From Acetobacteraceae bacterium (lineage in GTDB: Bacteria; Pseudomonadota; Alphaproteobacteria; Acetobacterales; Acetobacteraceae): a stretch of DNA of 64,000 nucleotides. Location of the stretch: assembly GCA_025354865.1 (NCBI GenBank), contig JANXMB010000060.1, positions 1 to 64,000 of the forward strand, read 5' to 3'. Below the pieces are notes generated by a model, which was not told where the DNA came from, ran no database searches, and saw nothing but the letters and a program-made list of their open reading frames with translations. A program made the translations under genes and the position numbers. Shown piece after piece: positions 8,953 to 17,629 of the stretch (the first letter of the stretch is position 1; every line of letters starts with the position of its first letter).

Positions 8953-9723
8953 CTACTGTCCCTTGAAAACCGGCTGCCGCTTTTCCAACTGAGCGCGCCG
9001 CGCTTCCCTGGCATCCTCGGTCCTGGAAAGCTCGTAGGTGAAATTCTGCTCGAACCGGTAAGCGTCTTTCGGCGGCATCAGTTCCACCAGATTGGTGCTC
9101 AGCTTCGCCCGATTGATCCCCGTCGGGCTTTTCGACGCAATCCGCTCGGCCATTTTCAACGCCGCCGGCAGCAGTTCGTCCGGCGCCCACACCGAGTCGA
9201 GGATGCCCAGCCGATACAACTCGCTGGCGGGCAGCCGATCGCCGGTGAACATCAGCCGACGCACGAAGGATTTGCTGAATAACTGATTGAGCATGGCCGC
9301 GCCGCCGGCCAGACCGACGTCGATCTCCGGCATGCCGAACACCGCAGTTTCCGAGGCCATCATGATGTCGCACGCGGCCATCAGCCCGAAGCCGGCGCCG
9401 AGTGCCGCACCGTTGACGGCAGCGATGACCGGCTTGAGGCATTCTTTGATCGAATTCCCGGTTTCCCGGGTGACGCGGTTGTGGTGCCAATAGGTGCCCG
9501 GCACGCCGGCGTCCGGCCGTTGCTTCAGATCGGCACCGGCCGAGAAAATCTTACCCTGCGCGGTCAGCACCACCACCCGGATGTCGGGGCGATCGGTGGC
9601 CTCGTCGAAAATATCGATCAGGCGATGGCGCATCTCGGCGTCGATCGCATTCACCGGCGGGCGGTTCAGCGTCGCCACCGCGACATAATTCGATACTTCC
9701 AGCTTCACGACATCGGACGACAT
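8953..9723 (-). CDS. Enoyl-CoA hydratase/isomerase family protein
   Basis: A 256-aa crotonase-fold enzyme. The oxyanion-hole segments FSAGADLKQR and NGAALGAGFGLMAACDIMMAS are present, as is a catalytic-region glutamate in GMPEIDVGLAGG. The motif set fits enoyl-CoA hydratases that add water to 2-enoyl-CoA, but crotonase members also isomerise or hydrolyse, so the substrate is open. Start ATG at 9723. It is followed on the same strand (upstream in coordinates) by the tRNA-Arg region, and 47 bp separate it from the end of the glycosyltransferase gene. Confidence 0.88.
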   Translation of the reverse strand: MSSDVVKLEVSNYVAVATLNRPPVNAIDAEMRHRLIDIFDEATDRPDIRVVVLTAQGKIFSAGADLKQRPDAGVPGTYWHHNRVTRETGNSIKECLKPVIAAVNGAALGAGFGLMAACDIMMASETAVFGMPEIDVGLAGGAAMLNQLFSKSFVRRLMFTGDRLPASELYRLGILDSVWAPDELLPAALKMAERIASKSPTGINRAKLSTNLVELMPPKDAYRFEQNFTYELSRTEDAREARRAQLEKRQPVFKGQ

Positions 9724-9770
9724 GGCGATTTCTCCCTCCCGACCAGTGTATCGCGGGGTGGGGCTGCACG

Positions 9771-11252
9771 CTATCCGGCGCACCCACCCGGTCTGACAAA
9801 CACGCAGACGGTCGGGTCGTCGAGATGGCCGGTGCCGTGGCAGCGGTGGCGGACGAAGCCCGGCAACCCGTCGGCAGGCGATCCCATCAAGACGTTGAAT
9901 GCATCGGTATGCTCGGCCAGCGCCGGTCCGGGATATTGCGGCACCGAGCGCCCGAGCAGCATGCTCTCCAGGGGTAGGACGATGGGCGAGCCCGGGATGG
10001 TCTGGGCGCGGTCCCATGTTTCGAAATAAATCGGCAGATCGCGCCGCCAATAGGTGTAGCCGCCCGTTCGGTAGACCCAGATGCTGCGGATCGCCAGGCC
10101 GCAAGCGCCCTCGAATGAGCGTGCCGTTGCGGTTGCCGCCAGCATCGACGCATCGCGGTGCCAATCGTCGGCCGCGGTCGCGCGCGACAAAGTGCCCCAG
10201 CCAAGCGTGAGCGCGAGGACCAGTGCCAGCACAGTCGGGATCGGCCATGCGGCTCGGCTGGGCGCGTAGCGCTCGACCAGGATGGCAATCCCTACGCCGA
10301 TCGGGACCGGCAACGCGACGTTTGCCAACAGGATAAAGCGAAGCTCCTTGTGCGCCGGCAGCATGTGCAGGCCGATGGTAAGCGCCACCGTCAATGCCAC
10401 CGCCGGGACAAGCCGAGCGCCCAGGATCGCCAGTCCCACCGCCACCGGGGTCGCTGCCCCCCAGGCGACCAGGAAATATTGCAGGTAATACGACCAGTGC
10501 TCCGCCCCCATTGCCTGGCTGAAACCCTGCGGACCATTGCGCAGGTAGTTCAGCCAGACCGACTGAAAGGGCGCCCCCCAGGTCAACAGATCGAGCAACC
10601 CCAACGTCGGGACAACGACCGCAAGCCCCGCCAGCACAACCGTGCCCAGCGCTCGGGGCGTAGGCGCATATTGCCACAATGCAACAACGGCGAGGATGGG
10701 CGCGTATTGGTAGCGCAGGGCGCAGGCCAGCCCGAACAGCAGCCCCGCCCGCGCCGGCCGGTGGGCGAAGGCGATCGCCAGCATGGCCGCATCGGTTGCC
10801 AGCCCGTCTGTCATGATAACCGGCGCGTAATAGATCGCTTGTGGCGACAGGGCGCACAAAACCCCCACCGCCAGCGCCGCGCCCCGTCCTGCGCTCCGCT
10901 CGGCGATCCGGTAGCCGGCGTAGGGAATGGCGAGCGAGGCGAGGATGCAGAGGATGCGCAGCACCGCGATGCCGGTGCGGGGATCGGGATCGAGCAGAGC
11001 AACCGCGCGCAGGATCGCGGCGATGCCGCCCGGCAACAGCCAGGACCGAATGCCGTCGATATACTCCCAGGTCACGACCCCGCTGCCGAACGCGAGGCGT
11101 TGGGCGGGTTCCAGGTACTGAAACGTCTCGTCGGGGAAGGCGATATAGGTGTGCGTCGCAAAGGCACACAGGCGTATGCCGAGCGCGACGATCAGCACCG
11201 CCGCCAGAGGCGATGAGAAAAGAGATTTTGGCACAGGCAAAGCGGGCGGCAA
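9771..11252 (-). CDS. GT22-like (Alg9/PIG-B type) membrane mannosyltransferase homologue
   Basis: A 493-aa polytopic protein with around ten hydrophobic segments. The first luminal-type loop reads FPDETFQYLEPAQRLAFGSG followed by VVTWEY, matching the H/F-P-D-E-x-F-Q and Y/F-G-x-G-x-x-T-W-E-Y signature of eukaryotic GT22 mannosyltransferases. HKELRFILLANVALP corresponds to the family's conserved H-K-E-x-R-F motif. These enzymes use polyprenyl-phosphate sugars on the outer side of the membrane. No ATG is available; TTG at 11252 starts two bases after the upstream gene's stop, suggesting coupling. Acceptor and sugar are unknown; a role in envelope glycolipid or glycoprotein decoration is inference. 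Confidence 0.78.
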   Translation of the reverse strand: MPPALPVPKSLFSSPLAAVLIVALGIRLCAFATHTYIAFPDETFQYLEPAQRLAFGSGVVTWEYIDGIRSWLLPGGIAAILRAVALLDPDPRTGIAVLRILCILASLAIPYAGYRIAERSAGRGAALAVGVLCALSPQAIYYAPVIMTDGLATDAAMLAIAFAHRPARAGLLFGLACALRYQYAPILAVVALWQYAPTPRALGTVVLAGLAVVVPTLGLLDLLTWGAPFQSVWLNYLRNGPQGFSQAMGAEHWSYYLQYFLVAWGAATPVAVGLAILGARLVPAVALTVALTIGLHMLPAHKELRFILLANVALPVPIGVGIAILVERYAPSRAAWPIPTVLALVLALTLGWGTLSRATAADDWHRDASMLAATATARSFEGACGLAIRSIWVYRTGGYTYWRRDLPIYFETWDRAQTIPGSPIVLPLESMLLGRSVPQYPGPALAEHTDAFNVLMGSPADGLPGFVRHRCHGTGHLDDPTVCVFVRPGGCAG

Positions 11253-11254
11253 AA

Positions 11255-12877
11255 TCAGCCGCGCCGGGCGCGGGGCGATGGGTGGGGATCGCTCGCCGGC
11301 TTGGCCAAGGGCGCAGCCGATATCGTATCCGGCCGGTTTTGCGCGACCGCAGGCGCGGCCTCTGCGCCGCGGTAAACGACGTGATCCTCGGTGCGAAACA
11401 ACACCTCACCCTCCCAGGGCATATCGGCGGGAAGCAGGAAATACGCCCCTGTAGCCACCCCGCTCGGGCCGGCAGCGAGATAGGCCCGGCGCTGCGCATT
11501 GAGCGGCGCCCAGGCAATATAGGGGTTGGAGTGGATTTCCGGCGGGGCGACCAATTGCCGGCCGGCGGCGATCACCGTCGCGGCGGCGGGGCCCATCTGG
11601 TCGGCCTCGGGCGGCAGCAGGGTCACGAAGCGGGCCGCCGGACGGGTGTTGGCAACGATCCAGGCATAGGCCGCCCGATCCATAATCGCCCCCGGCCGCA
11701 CCAACGTACCGGCGCGGGCATCGCGATCCCACGGTTGGACGAACAGGCCCACAACGCCGGCCGCGATCGCAAGACCTGCGGCAGCGGCGGCGATCGGCCG
11801 CATGCGCGGCGCCAGCCGGGTGGCCAGCAGCGAGAGGGCATAGCCGGTCGCACAAGCCTCCGCCGCTTGGAGGTAGACATGGAAATGGTGCGGGGCGATC
11901 GCGAGCACCCGGCAGGCGGTGCCGTCGATCACTCCATCGGCACAAAGCGACCGGCGGGCAAGAAATACCAGGCAAATACCGACCCACGCACCGAACAACG
12001 CCAGCACCCCGGCCGGCACCCGCGCTCGGGTATACACCAACCAGCCGAGAGACAGCACGGCCGGCAGACTGAGCAATGCCATCCGCCCGGGTGCGGCGAA
12101 CAGCGGATGCATCCAGGCGCCCGGAACGGGATTGGCGATGTGCAGGCGGTAATCGATCAGCAGCGGCGCGAGGAACGGCAGCGCCCACAGCAGCGCGACC
12201 GCCCCGGTGCCGACCAACCACAGCAACGCGCGGCCCCGTCGTCCGGGCTGTGCGAGGGCCAAGGCCGAGACCATGCCGGTCAACAGGATCGCCGGGACGG
12301 TATGGGCCAGGAAAACCACCCCGATCGAGCAGCCGATGCCGATCGCGCCGCCGATCCGCAGCGCGGGCGTCAGGCGGTGAATGGCCATCGTGGCCAGGAA
12401 GAACAGCGGCCAGGCCAAGGCGGGGGTGAAGGTCCATGGGGTGTAGCCGGCGGCTTCGTCCCCGCTCATGACCGATCCGCCGAACAACACCATGACCCCA
12501 GCCGCCGCCGCCGCCGCCCAGGTGCCGAACAATTGCCGGTTCAGCAGGAAAAACGCAGCCGGCGTCGCGAGGTTCAGCCCGACTCCGGCGGCGTTCCACA
12601 GCGGCAAGGGGTCGCTGTCGGACAGAAAGGCGACGGCCGCCGCGATCACGTGGAACAGCGGCGGATACCAACGCCAGGCGCCGGCCATGGCAGGATCGCC
12701 CCAGGCGTTGCCGTCCAGGATGCCGCGAATGAAGCCGATATCGCGCACCGTATCGGCATCGGTCGGGACGGTCAGCCCGTGTGCGAACCATAGCCCGCGC
12801 GCGGCGCACAGCAGCAGCAGGGCGCATAGCGCAAGCCATGGCAGCCTGCCGGTTTCGGGGTTCGGGTCGCGCAGCAT
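11255..12877 (-). CDS. Predicted GT-C-type polytopic glycosyltransferase
   Basis: A 540-aa membrane protein with about a dozen hydrophobic segments and a C-terminal soluble part. The first extracytoplasmic loop has an acidic motif, TDADTVRDIGFIRG, followed by WRWYPPLFHVIAA, a pattern seen in GT-C glycosyltransferases of the oligosaccharyltransferase/PMT superfamily. The start chosen is the ATG at 12877 preceded by GGAG; the longer track frame runs into the gloA gene. It lies immediately upstream of the GT22-like gene (stop and start two bases apart), so both are probably co-translated and act in the same pathway. I cannot name the substrate. Confidence 0.6.
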   Translation of the reverse strand: MLRDPNPETGRLPWLALCALLLLCAARGLWFAHGLTVPTDADTVRDIGFIRGILDGNAWGDPAMAGAWRWYPPLFHVIAAAVAFLSDSDPLPLWNAAGVGLNLATPAAFFLLNRQLFGTWAAAAAAGVMVLFGGSVMSGDEAAGYTPWTFTPALAWPLFFLATMAIHRLTPALRIGGAIGIGCSIGVVFLAHTVPAILLTGMVSALALAQPGRRGRALLWLVGTGAVALLWALPFLAPLLIDYRLHIANPVPGAWMHPLFAAPGRMALLSLPAVLSLGWLVYTRARVPAGVLALFGAWVGICLVFLARRSLCADGVIDGTACRVLAIAPHHFHVYLQAAEACATGYALSLLATRLAPRMRPIAAAAAGLAIAAGVVGLFVQPWDRDARAGTLVRPGAIMDRAAYAWIVANTRPAARFVTLLPPEADQMGPAAATVIAAGRQLVAPPEIHSNPYIAWAPLNAQRRAYLAAGPSGVATGAYFLLPADMPWEGEVLFRTEDHVVYRGAEAAPAVAQNRPDTISAAPLAKPASDPHPSPRARRG

Positions 12878-12992
12878 TCTCGCTCCAGGCGCAGGGGACC
12901 TGAAGTCGCAGGCAAAAACCGCGCCAATTGCTATGTTCGGGGCATCCGCCCATCGAGGACCCGTAAACGGTAACCCCAACAGCGGGACGAGA

Positions 12993-13379
12993 TTATGGCC
13001 GTTGAATGAGTTCGATCGCATAACCGTCGGGATCGCGCACGAAGGCGATGATCGTGGTGCCGAATTGCACCGGACCGGCGGGACGGGTGACGGCACCGCC
13101 GGCGGCCGCAGCACGCACACAGGCGTCGGCGACGTCGGGTACGCCGACAGCCAGATGGCCGAACGCCGTGCCGGGTTCGTATTTCTCGACGCCGTAATTG
13201 TACGTCAGCTCGATTGCGGTGTTGTCGTCCTCGTTCCCGTAGCCGACGAAAGCGAGGGTATATTTGCCGTCCGGCACGTCGCGGCGGCGCAGTTCGTGCA
13301 TCCCGAACGCCTTGCAATAGAAATCGACGCTGCGCTGCAGGTCGCCGACGCGCAGCATGGTATGCAGAAAACGGCTCAT
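12993..13379 (-). CDS. gloA: Lactoylglutathione lyase (glyoxalase I)
   Basis: GloA (128 aa) converts the hemithioacetal of methylglyoxal and glutathione to S-lactoylglutathione. The four metal ligands of the VOC fold are visible: His in [11 protein letters not shown], Glu in [11 protein letters not shown], His in FGHLAVGV and Glu in DGYAIELIQ. The order and spacing match bacterial GloA. The ATG at 13379 overlaps the lpxI stop as ATGA, indicating translational coupling to a lipid A gene, an unrelated pairing. Intact and full-length. Confidence 0.93.
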   Translation of the reverse strand: MSRFLHTMLRVGDLQRSVDFYCKAFGMHELRRRDVPDGKYTLAFVGYGNEDDNTAIELTYNYGVEKYEPGTAFGHLAVGVPDVADACVRAAAAGGAVTRPAGPVQFGTTIIAFVRDPDGYAIELIQRP

Positions 13380-14242
13380 GTTGGTGAACTCCCTCGATCG
13401 ATCTCGTGCGGATCGAGACCTAGCAGAAACAACCCGGCCTTGTCTGCCGCAACGACGGTCGCATCGCGATCGACCAGAATGACGCCGCCCGCTTCGAAGG
13501 CGATGCCGCGCAGCCCGGCGGCGGCAGCGACGGCGACGGTATCCGGGCCGATCGTCGGCAGATCGGCCCGCCGTTCCTGCCCGGGTTTGACGACTTTGAC
13601 CAACACCCCGCCGGGTCCGGTTCGAGCCAGCGGGCCACAGCGGGCGAGCATGGCGTCAGTGCCCTCGACGGTTTCGACAGCGAGGACGAAGCCCTGCTGC
13701 ACCACACACCCCTGCCCCACATCGACCGCCCCCAGCGCTCGGGCCACCGTCCCGCCGCGCGCGATATCGGCCATCGCGGTGGCGTCGGGGGCGACCCGAC
13801 CGAGCAGACCGCGGGGACCGAGGGCTTCTTGTAGGATTTCGTGGGCGCCGATGACGCAGAAGCCTTCCTCACCGAGGATTTTGATGGCGGCTGCCAGCAG
13901 CCCGTCGTCGCCCGCGAACGCGGCCCGCCCGACACGGGCCAATAATTTGGTGCCGGTGGCATCGGGGCGCAGGTCGAACAGGCCGGGCCGGCGCACCGGG
14001 CCGATCATAACAAGGTCCTGACACAGGTTTGTCCGCAGCGCGGTCAGGATACGCCCCATCGCGCCGATACGGATGACCTCGTGCGGCCAGGGCGGCAGGC
14101 GGGCGGTATCGACGAAACCTTCCAAGCCGACGACGAAAACGGCGCGACCTGCTGCCTGGGCGGCAGAGGCGACCTGAAACGGCAGGCTGCCGCCGCCGGC
14201 GAGAATACCAAGAGTGCGCGGTGCTTCGGATCGATCGGTCAT
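13376..14242 (-). CDS. lpxI: UDP-2,3-diacylglucosamine pyrophosphatase LpxI
   Basis: LpxI (288 aa, formerly DUF1009) hydrolyses UDP-2,3-diacylglucosamine to lipid X in lipid A synthesis. Alphaproteobacteria use it in place of LpxH. The N-terminal [16 protein letters not shown] and central [17 protein letters not shown], followed by [20 protein letters not shown], are family hallmarks. The preferred start, at MTDRSE (14242), follows GGACGGA; an upstream ATG at 14302 lacks a ribosome site. Its more usual neighbours lpxA/lpxB/fabZ are absent, and lpxD lies 16 kb away, so the lipid A genes are dispersed. Confidence 0.92.
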   Translation of the reverse strand: MTDRSEAPRTLGILAGGGSLPFQVASAAQAAGRAVFVVGLEGFVDTARLPPWPHEVIRIGAMGRILTALRTNLCQDLVMIGPVRRPGLFDLRPDATGTKLLARVGRAAFAGDDGLLAAAIKILGEEGFCVIGAHEILQEALGPRGLLGRVAPDATAMADIARGGTVARALGAVDVGQGCVVQQGFVLAVETVEGTDAMLARCGPLARTGPGGVLVKVVKPGQERRADLPTIGPDTVAVAAAAGLRGIAFEAGGVILVDRDATVVAADKAGLFLLGLDPHEIDRGSSPT

Positions 14243-14366
14243 TCCGTCCAATAGCGCAAAATGCTGCGTGCGCGAAGGTTGCCTCTTTCCTGTTGCCGCC
14301 ATAGGGTTAAGGTGGATTACCGGATGCGGCGGCCTCGGACCGCCCTAGCAGCATGAGGATACGCGC

Positions 14367-15674
14367 ATGAGTGGCACCCCCCCGAAGACCGTGACCATCA
14401 CCCTCGATGGTACGAACCGCAAGCTGACGATTCCGCTTATGCACGGCACGGCCGGTGCGGACGTGTTCGATATTCGCAAGCTTTACAACGAGCTGGGCGT
14501 GTTCACTTACGATCCCGGCTACGGCGCCACCGCATCGTGCGAAAGCAAGATCACCTATATCGACGGCGACGTCGGCGTGTTGCAGTACCGCGGCTATCCG
14601 ATCGAGCAGTTGGCGGAAGGGTCGAACTTCCTGGAAGTCTGCTACCTGCTGCTGAACGGCGAACTGCCGAACCCGGCGCAGGCGGCGGAGTTTAACAAAG
14701 GCGTCATGCACCACACCATGTTGCATGAACAAATCCGCAGCTTTTACAACGGGTTTCGCCGCGACGCCCACCCGATGGCGGTGATGTGCGGCGTGGTTGG
14801 CGCGTTGTCCGCCTTCTACCACGACAGCCTGGACATCAACGACCTGCAGAGCCGCCGCATCAGCGCCTTCCGCCTGATCGCCAAACTGCCGACGATCGCC
14901 GCCTGGGCCTACAAATACACGGTCGGCCAGCCGTTCATGTATCCGCGCAACGACCTGACCTACGCGGAAAACTTCCTGTACATGTTCCACGCCGTGCCGA
15001 CCGAGGAATACACGGTCAACCCGGTGCTCTCGAAGGCGATGGATCTGATCATGATCCTGCACGCCGACCACGAGCAGAATGCTTCGACGTCCACCGTGCG
15101 TCTGGCCGGCTCGACGGGCGCCAATCCGTTCGCCTGCATCGCCGCCGGCATTGCCAGCCTGTGGGGCCCCGCGCATGGCGGTGCGAACGAAGCGGTGTTG
15201 AAGATGCTGGCCGATATCGGCCACGTCGACAACATCCCCGAATTCCTGTCCGAGGTGAAGGACAAGAACAACCACGCCAAGCTGATGGGCTTCGGCCACC
15301 GCGTCTATAAGAACTACGACCCGCGCGCCAAGATCATCCAGAAGGCCTGCCACGACGTTCTGCACGAGCTGGGGATCGAGGGCGATCCGCTGCTCGATCT
15401 GGCGATGGCGTTGGAAAAGATCGCGTTGACCGATCCGTACTTCGTCGAACGCAAGCTGTATCCGAATGTCGATTTCTATTCGGGCATCATCCTGAAGGCG
15501 ATGGGCTTCCCGACCAGCATGTTCACCGCGCTGTTCGCCCTTTCGCGCACCGTCGGCTGGATCACCCAGTGGAACGAGCTGATCGAGGACCCGGAACAGC
15601 GCATCGGCCGTCCGCGCCAGATCTACACCGGCCCTGCCGAACGCAATTTCGTGCCGCTGTCGGCGCGGAGTTAA
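14367..15674 (+). CDS. gltA: Citrate synthase (type II)
   Basis: GltA (435 aa) condenses oxaloacetate and acetyl-CoA at the entry of the TCA cycle. The catalytic histidines lie in [12 protein letters not shown] and [17 protein letters not shown], and the aspartate in the region after [10 protein letters not shown]. The N-terminal beta-domain with TFDPGYG-like text ([15 protein letters not shown]) is typical of hexameric, NADH-sensitive Gram-negative enzymes. The ATG follows GAGGA. It stands alone, divergent from lpxI, and ends in a strong intrinsic terminator, so it is probably monocistronic. Confidence 0.97.
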   Translation: MSGTPPKTVTITLDGTNRKLTIPLMHGTAGADVFDIRKLYNELGVFTYDPGYGATASCESKITYIDGDVGVLQYRGYPIEQLAEGSNFLEVCYLLLNGELPNPAQAAEFNKGVMHHTMLHEQIRSFYNGFRRDAHPMAVMCGVVGALSAFYHDSLDINDLQSRRISAFRLIAKLPTIAAWAYKYTVGQPFMYPRNDLTYAENFLYMFHAVPTEEYTVNPVLSKAMDLIMILHADHEQNASTSTVRLAGSTGANPFACIAAGIASLWGPAHGGANEAVLKMLADIGHVDNIPEFLSEVKDKNNHAKLMGFGHRVYKNYDPRAKIIQKACHDVLHELGIEGDPLLDLAMALEKIALTDPYFVERKLYPNVDFYSGIILKAMGFPTSMFTALFALSRTVGWITQWNELIEDPEQRIGRPRQIYTGPAERNFVPLSARS

Positions 15675-15728
15675 ACCGCGAGCACGGCAGGTCGCGTCCT
15701 GCCGGACTCGATTCCAGAACCGAAGAAG

Positions 15729-15756
15729 CCGGGGGCCAGTCCCCCGGTTTTTTTTT
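15729..15756 (+). terminator. Intrinsic terminator of gltA
   Basis: CCGGGGG and CCCCCGG form a 7-bp GC stem with a 5-base loop, followed directly by nine T residues. It lies 54 bp after the gltA stop on the plus strand and isolates gltA from the AT-rich island that follows. Confidence 0.93.
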
Positions 15757-15774
15757 GCGTTCGGCTCGGCAGAA

Positions 15775-15806
15775 TTATCCACAGGCTGGGGACAAAATTA
15801 TCCACA
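15775..15806 (+). other. Two perfect DnaA boxes in tandem (candidate replication origin element)
   Basis: TTATCCACA occurs at 15775-15783 and again at 15798-15806 in the same orientation, 23 bases apart (about two helical turns). Both are perfect matches to the strongest DnaA box. They stand at the edge of a stretch (15807-15960) that is markedly AT-rich compared with the rest of this GC-rich window. Together with a CtrA-type site at 15962 this resembles an alphaproteobacterial chromosomal origin, or else a DnaA-controlled promoter or titration site. The whole 15757-16058 gap holds no credible gene. Confidence 0.7.
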
Positions 15807-15811
15807 GGATG

Positions 15812-15841
15812 TTGATAGATTGCTGTAGCAACGGCTATCAA
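15812..15841. repeat. Nested inverted repeat beside the DnaA boxes
   Basis: TTGATAG (15812) pairs with CTATCAA (15835-15841), and inside it TTGCT pairs with AGCAA around a two-base centre. The result is an interrupted palindrome of twelve pairs immediately after the second DnaA box. It could be a binding site for a dimeric protein or a cruciform-forming element. No T tract follows, so it is not a terminator. Confidence 0.75.
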
Positions 15842-15961
15842 GTCTATCGCAACGCAACAAACTCTAAAATTAGAATAAAAAATGCCATTTTTGTAATATT
15901 GAACATAAAAAGAACAGCGCCCACAAAAGACGCAGTCTCGATTCGTCACGACGGCAAAGGC

Positions 15962-15976
15962 TTAACCGATGGTTAA
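15962..15976. promoter_or_regulatory. CtrA-type site TTAA-N7-TTAA
   Basis: TTAACCGATGGTTAA fits the CtrA recognition pattern (TTAA, seven bases, TTAA) and is itself a perfect TTAACC/GGTTAA palindrome. CtrA silences the Caulobacter origin and regulates cell-cycle promoters. The position between the AT-rich stretch and the unknown gene at 16059 would suit either role. Single motifs of this length do arise by chance, so this relies on the neighbouring DnaA boxes. Confidence 0.5.
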
Positions 15977-16058
15977 TTTATGCCTTGTAATCCGGCGCCT
16001 CGCTCTTCAAAATACATCTATAGGTTGTATTCCTATGATTTTGTAACGGGAGGCATGT

Positions 16059-16685
16059 GTGAGCGACCGATTAGCGCTTGATAACCTGGTCAGAAGCCGA
16101 CTGAAGCAATGGCCCCAACGCCCGCCGGGACTGAAGCAACGGCCCGGCCAAAATGCGTGGCTTCGCTGCCGGCCGAGCGCCGATTCCAAGCAAGTACACC
16201 CGTTTCTCAAGCTGCCGGGCAGCAACAATTGGCGCACCTTGCCCGATGGGCTGTGGCTCAATTTCGGAGGCACGCCGGAGGATCCCTTTGTGGATATCTT
16301 TGCAATCGAGGCCTGCAGCACCACCCAAAACCTGTTGGATAAGCGGTCGCGTTTCGCCCCGAGCACGCATTCGATGCTGGCCTTCTGCCCAATCCCCTGG
16401 CTGCTGGCCCCGGTGACTCCCGGCGATCCGACCCCGCGCTGGCGCATCACCGGCATCTTCCGGGAACAACCCACGCAGCCCGCCACCTTGCCGGTGCGCG
16501 AGATGCGGGTGCTCTACGGACTCAAGAGCAGGGACTACACGGGGTTCATACGCACCCAGCTTGCCCATGCGCACGAATTCTTCATGCCGCTGGAAACGCT
16601 GACGGAGGAAAACAGCGAACAGAATCCGGCCTTGCGCGCTTTGGTCAAGCGCGCCTCGATCACCGCCAACTTCCTACGCTGCTGA
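16059..16685 (+). CDS. Unrecognised protein next to the origin-like island
   Basis: A 208-aa protein I do not recognise. The GTG start has an excellent GGGAGG five bases upstream; a nearby ATG at 16055 is out of frame and closes after eight codons. Features: a basic, proline-rich N-terminus (RSRLKQWPQRPPGLKQRPG), a dense aromatic/acidic core (WRTLPDGLWLNFGGTPEDPF, then VDIFAIEAC, then NLLDKRSRFAP), and a second basic stretch near the end. No signal peptide, transmembrane segment or repeat is seen. A start preceded by a strong ribosome site and conserved-looking charged/aromatic text suggest a real expressed gene. It converges with the glycerophosphodiesterase, 61 bp apart. Confidence 0.72.
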   Translation: MSDRLALDNLVRSRLKQWPQRPPGLKQRPGQNAWLRCRPSADSKQVHPFLKLPGSNNWRTLPDGLWLNFGGTPEDPFVDIFAIEACSTTQNLLDKRSRFAPSTHSMLAFCPIPWLLAPVTPGDPTPRWRITGIFREQPTQPATLPVREMRVLYGLKSRDYTGFIRTQLAHAHEFFMPLETLTEENSEQNPALRALVKRASITANFLRC

Positions 16686-16746
16686 CCGCCATCGGGATAA
16701 TGTCGGGTGCCCGAACCGCTGCGGCGATCGGCGCCCGCGACCGAGG

Positions 16747-17607
16747 TCAGCGCGGATATAAATCGGGCCGGTCGGTGATGATCCCGTCCACACCCCAACC
16801 GATCAGCCGCCGCATCGCCGCAGTCTCGTTGACCGTCCACGGCAGCACCAGAAGACCGAGGTCGTGGGCCTCCGCGATTTCGTCCTGGGTTAACGCGGCA
16901 TACTCCGGTGCCCAGATCGCCCCGCCCTCGGCCGCCACCGCGCGGGGGACCGAGCCGCCGAAATCCGAGGGAACCGGGCCGCCCCACCAGAGATGGGCGT
17001 CGCGCACCGTCTCCGGTCGGGTCAACCAGGCCAAACGGATGTCGGCGCGGGTCCGCCGCACATGACGTGGGCCGCGCCAATCGAACGACTCCAAATCGAT
17101 GCGCGATGCTGCCCCGGCCGCATCGACCACGGCCAGGGTGGCGTCGGCCAAATCCGCAGGCGACGCCGTGCGATCGGGAAAGCGCGGATCGGTCTTCAAC
17201 TCGATCGTGAAACGCATCGCCGCATCGAGCCGCAGAACCTCCGCCAATGTAGGAATGCGGGCGCCGTCGCAGGGCTGTTGCAGCGGGAATTGCGCGGTAT
17301 AGGCCGCCCCCGGCCGCAGCCGCCCGACGTCGAACGTTTGCAGCGCCTCCCAGGTCAGATCGCGCAGCGCCGATCCTGGTCCGGGCAACCACACGCCCGT
17401 CGCGTCGCGCACGATATCGGGGTTCAAACCCAGATCGTGCGACACCACGGCCACGCCGTCGGCCGTCAGCCCCACATCCAGTTCGATCGCATCGATGCCC
17501 AGTGCGAGCGCCGCGCGGAAGCCTTCGATCGTATTCTCGGGGAATAATCCGCGCGCACCGCGGTGACCTTGAAGACCGAGCGGCAAGACAATGTTAGAAT
17601 GGGGCAA
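16747..17607 (-). CDS. ugpQ: Glycerophosphodiester phosphodiesterase
   Basis: A 286-aa GDPD-family TIM barrel hydrolysing glycerophosphodiesters to glycerol-3-phosphate and an alcohol. The signatures GHRGARGLFPENTIEGF, IELDVGLTADGVAVVSHD and, near the end, TVNETAAMRRLIGWGVDGIITDRPDL are all intact, including the catalytic His pair and metal-binding Glu/Asp. No signal peptide, so cytoplasmic like UgpQ. The likely start is a TTG at 17607 preceded by GAGG. It is divergent from the aldo/keto reductase, with only 22 bp between start codons. Confidence 0.9.
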   Translation of the reverse strand: MPHSNIVLPLGLQGHRGARGLFPENTIEGFRAALALGIDAIELDVGLTADGVAVVSHDLGLNPDIVRDATGVWLPGPGSALRDLTWEALQTFDVGRLRPGAAYTAQFPLQQPCDGARIPTLAEVLRLDAAMRFTIELKTDPRFPDRTASPADLADATLAVVDAAGAASRIDLESFDWRGPRHVRRTRADIRLAWLTRPETVRDAHLWWGGPVPSDFGGSVPRAVAAEGGAIWAPEYAALTQDEIAEAHDLGLLVLPWTVNETAAMRRLIGWGVDGIITDRPDLYPR

Positions 17608-17629
17608 ACGGGACCTCGGAGAAACCAGT

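Noticed and set aside
15831-15976. Plus-strand ORF reading through the AT-rich island (end of the 15569..15976 track entry)
   Set aside because: Out of frame with gltA, no ribosome site, and covers DnaA boxes and terminator.
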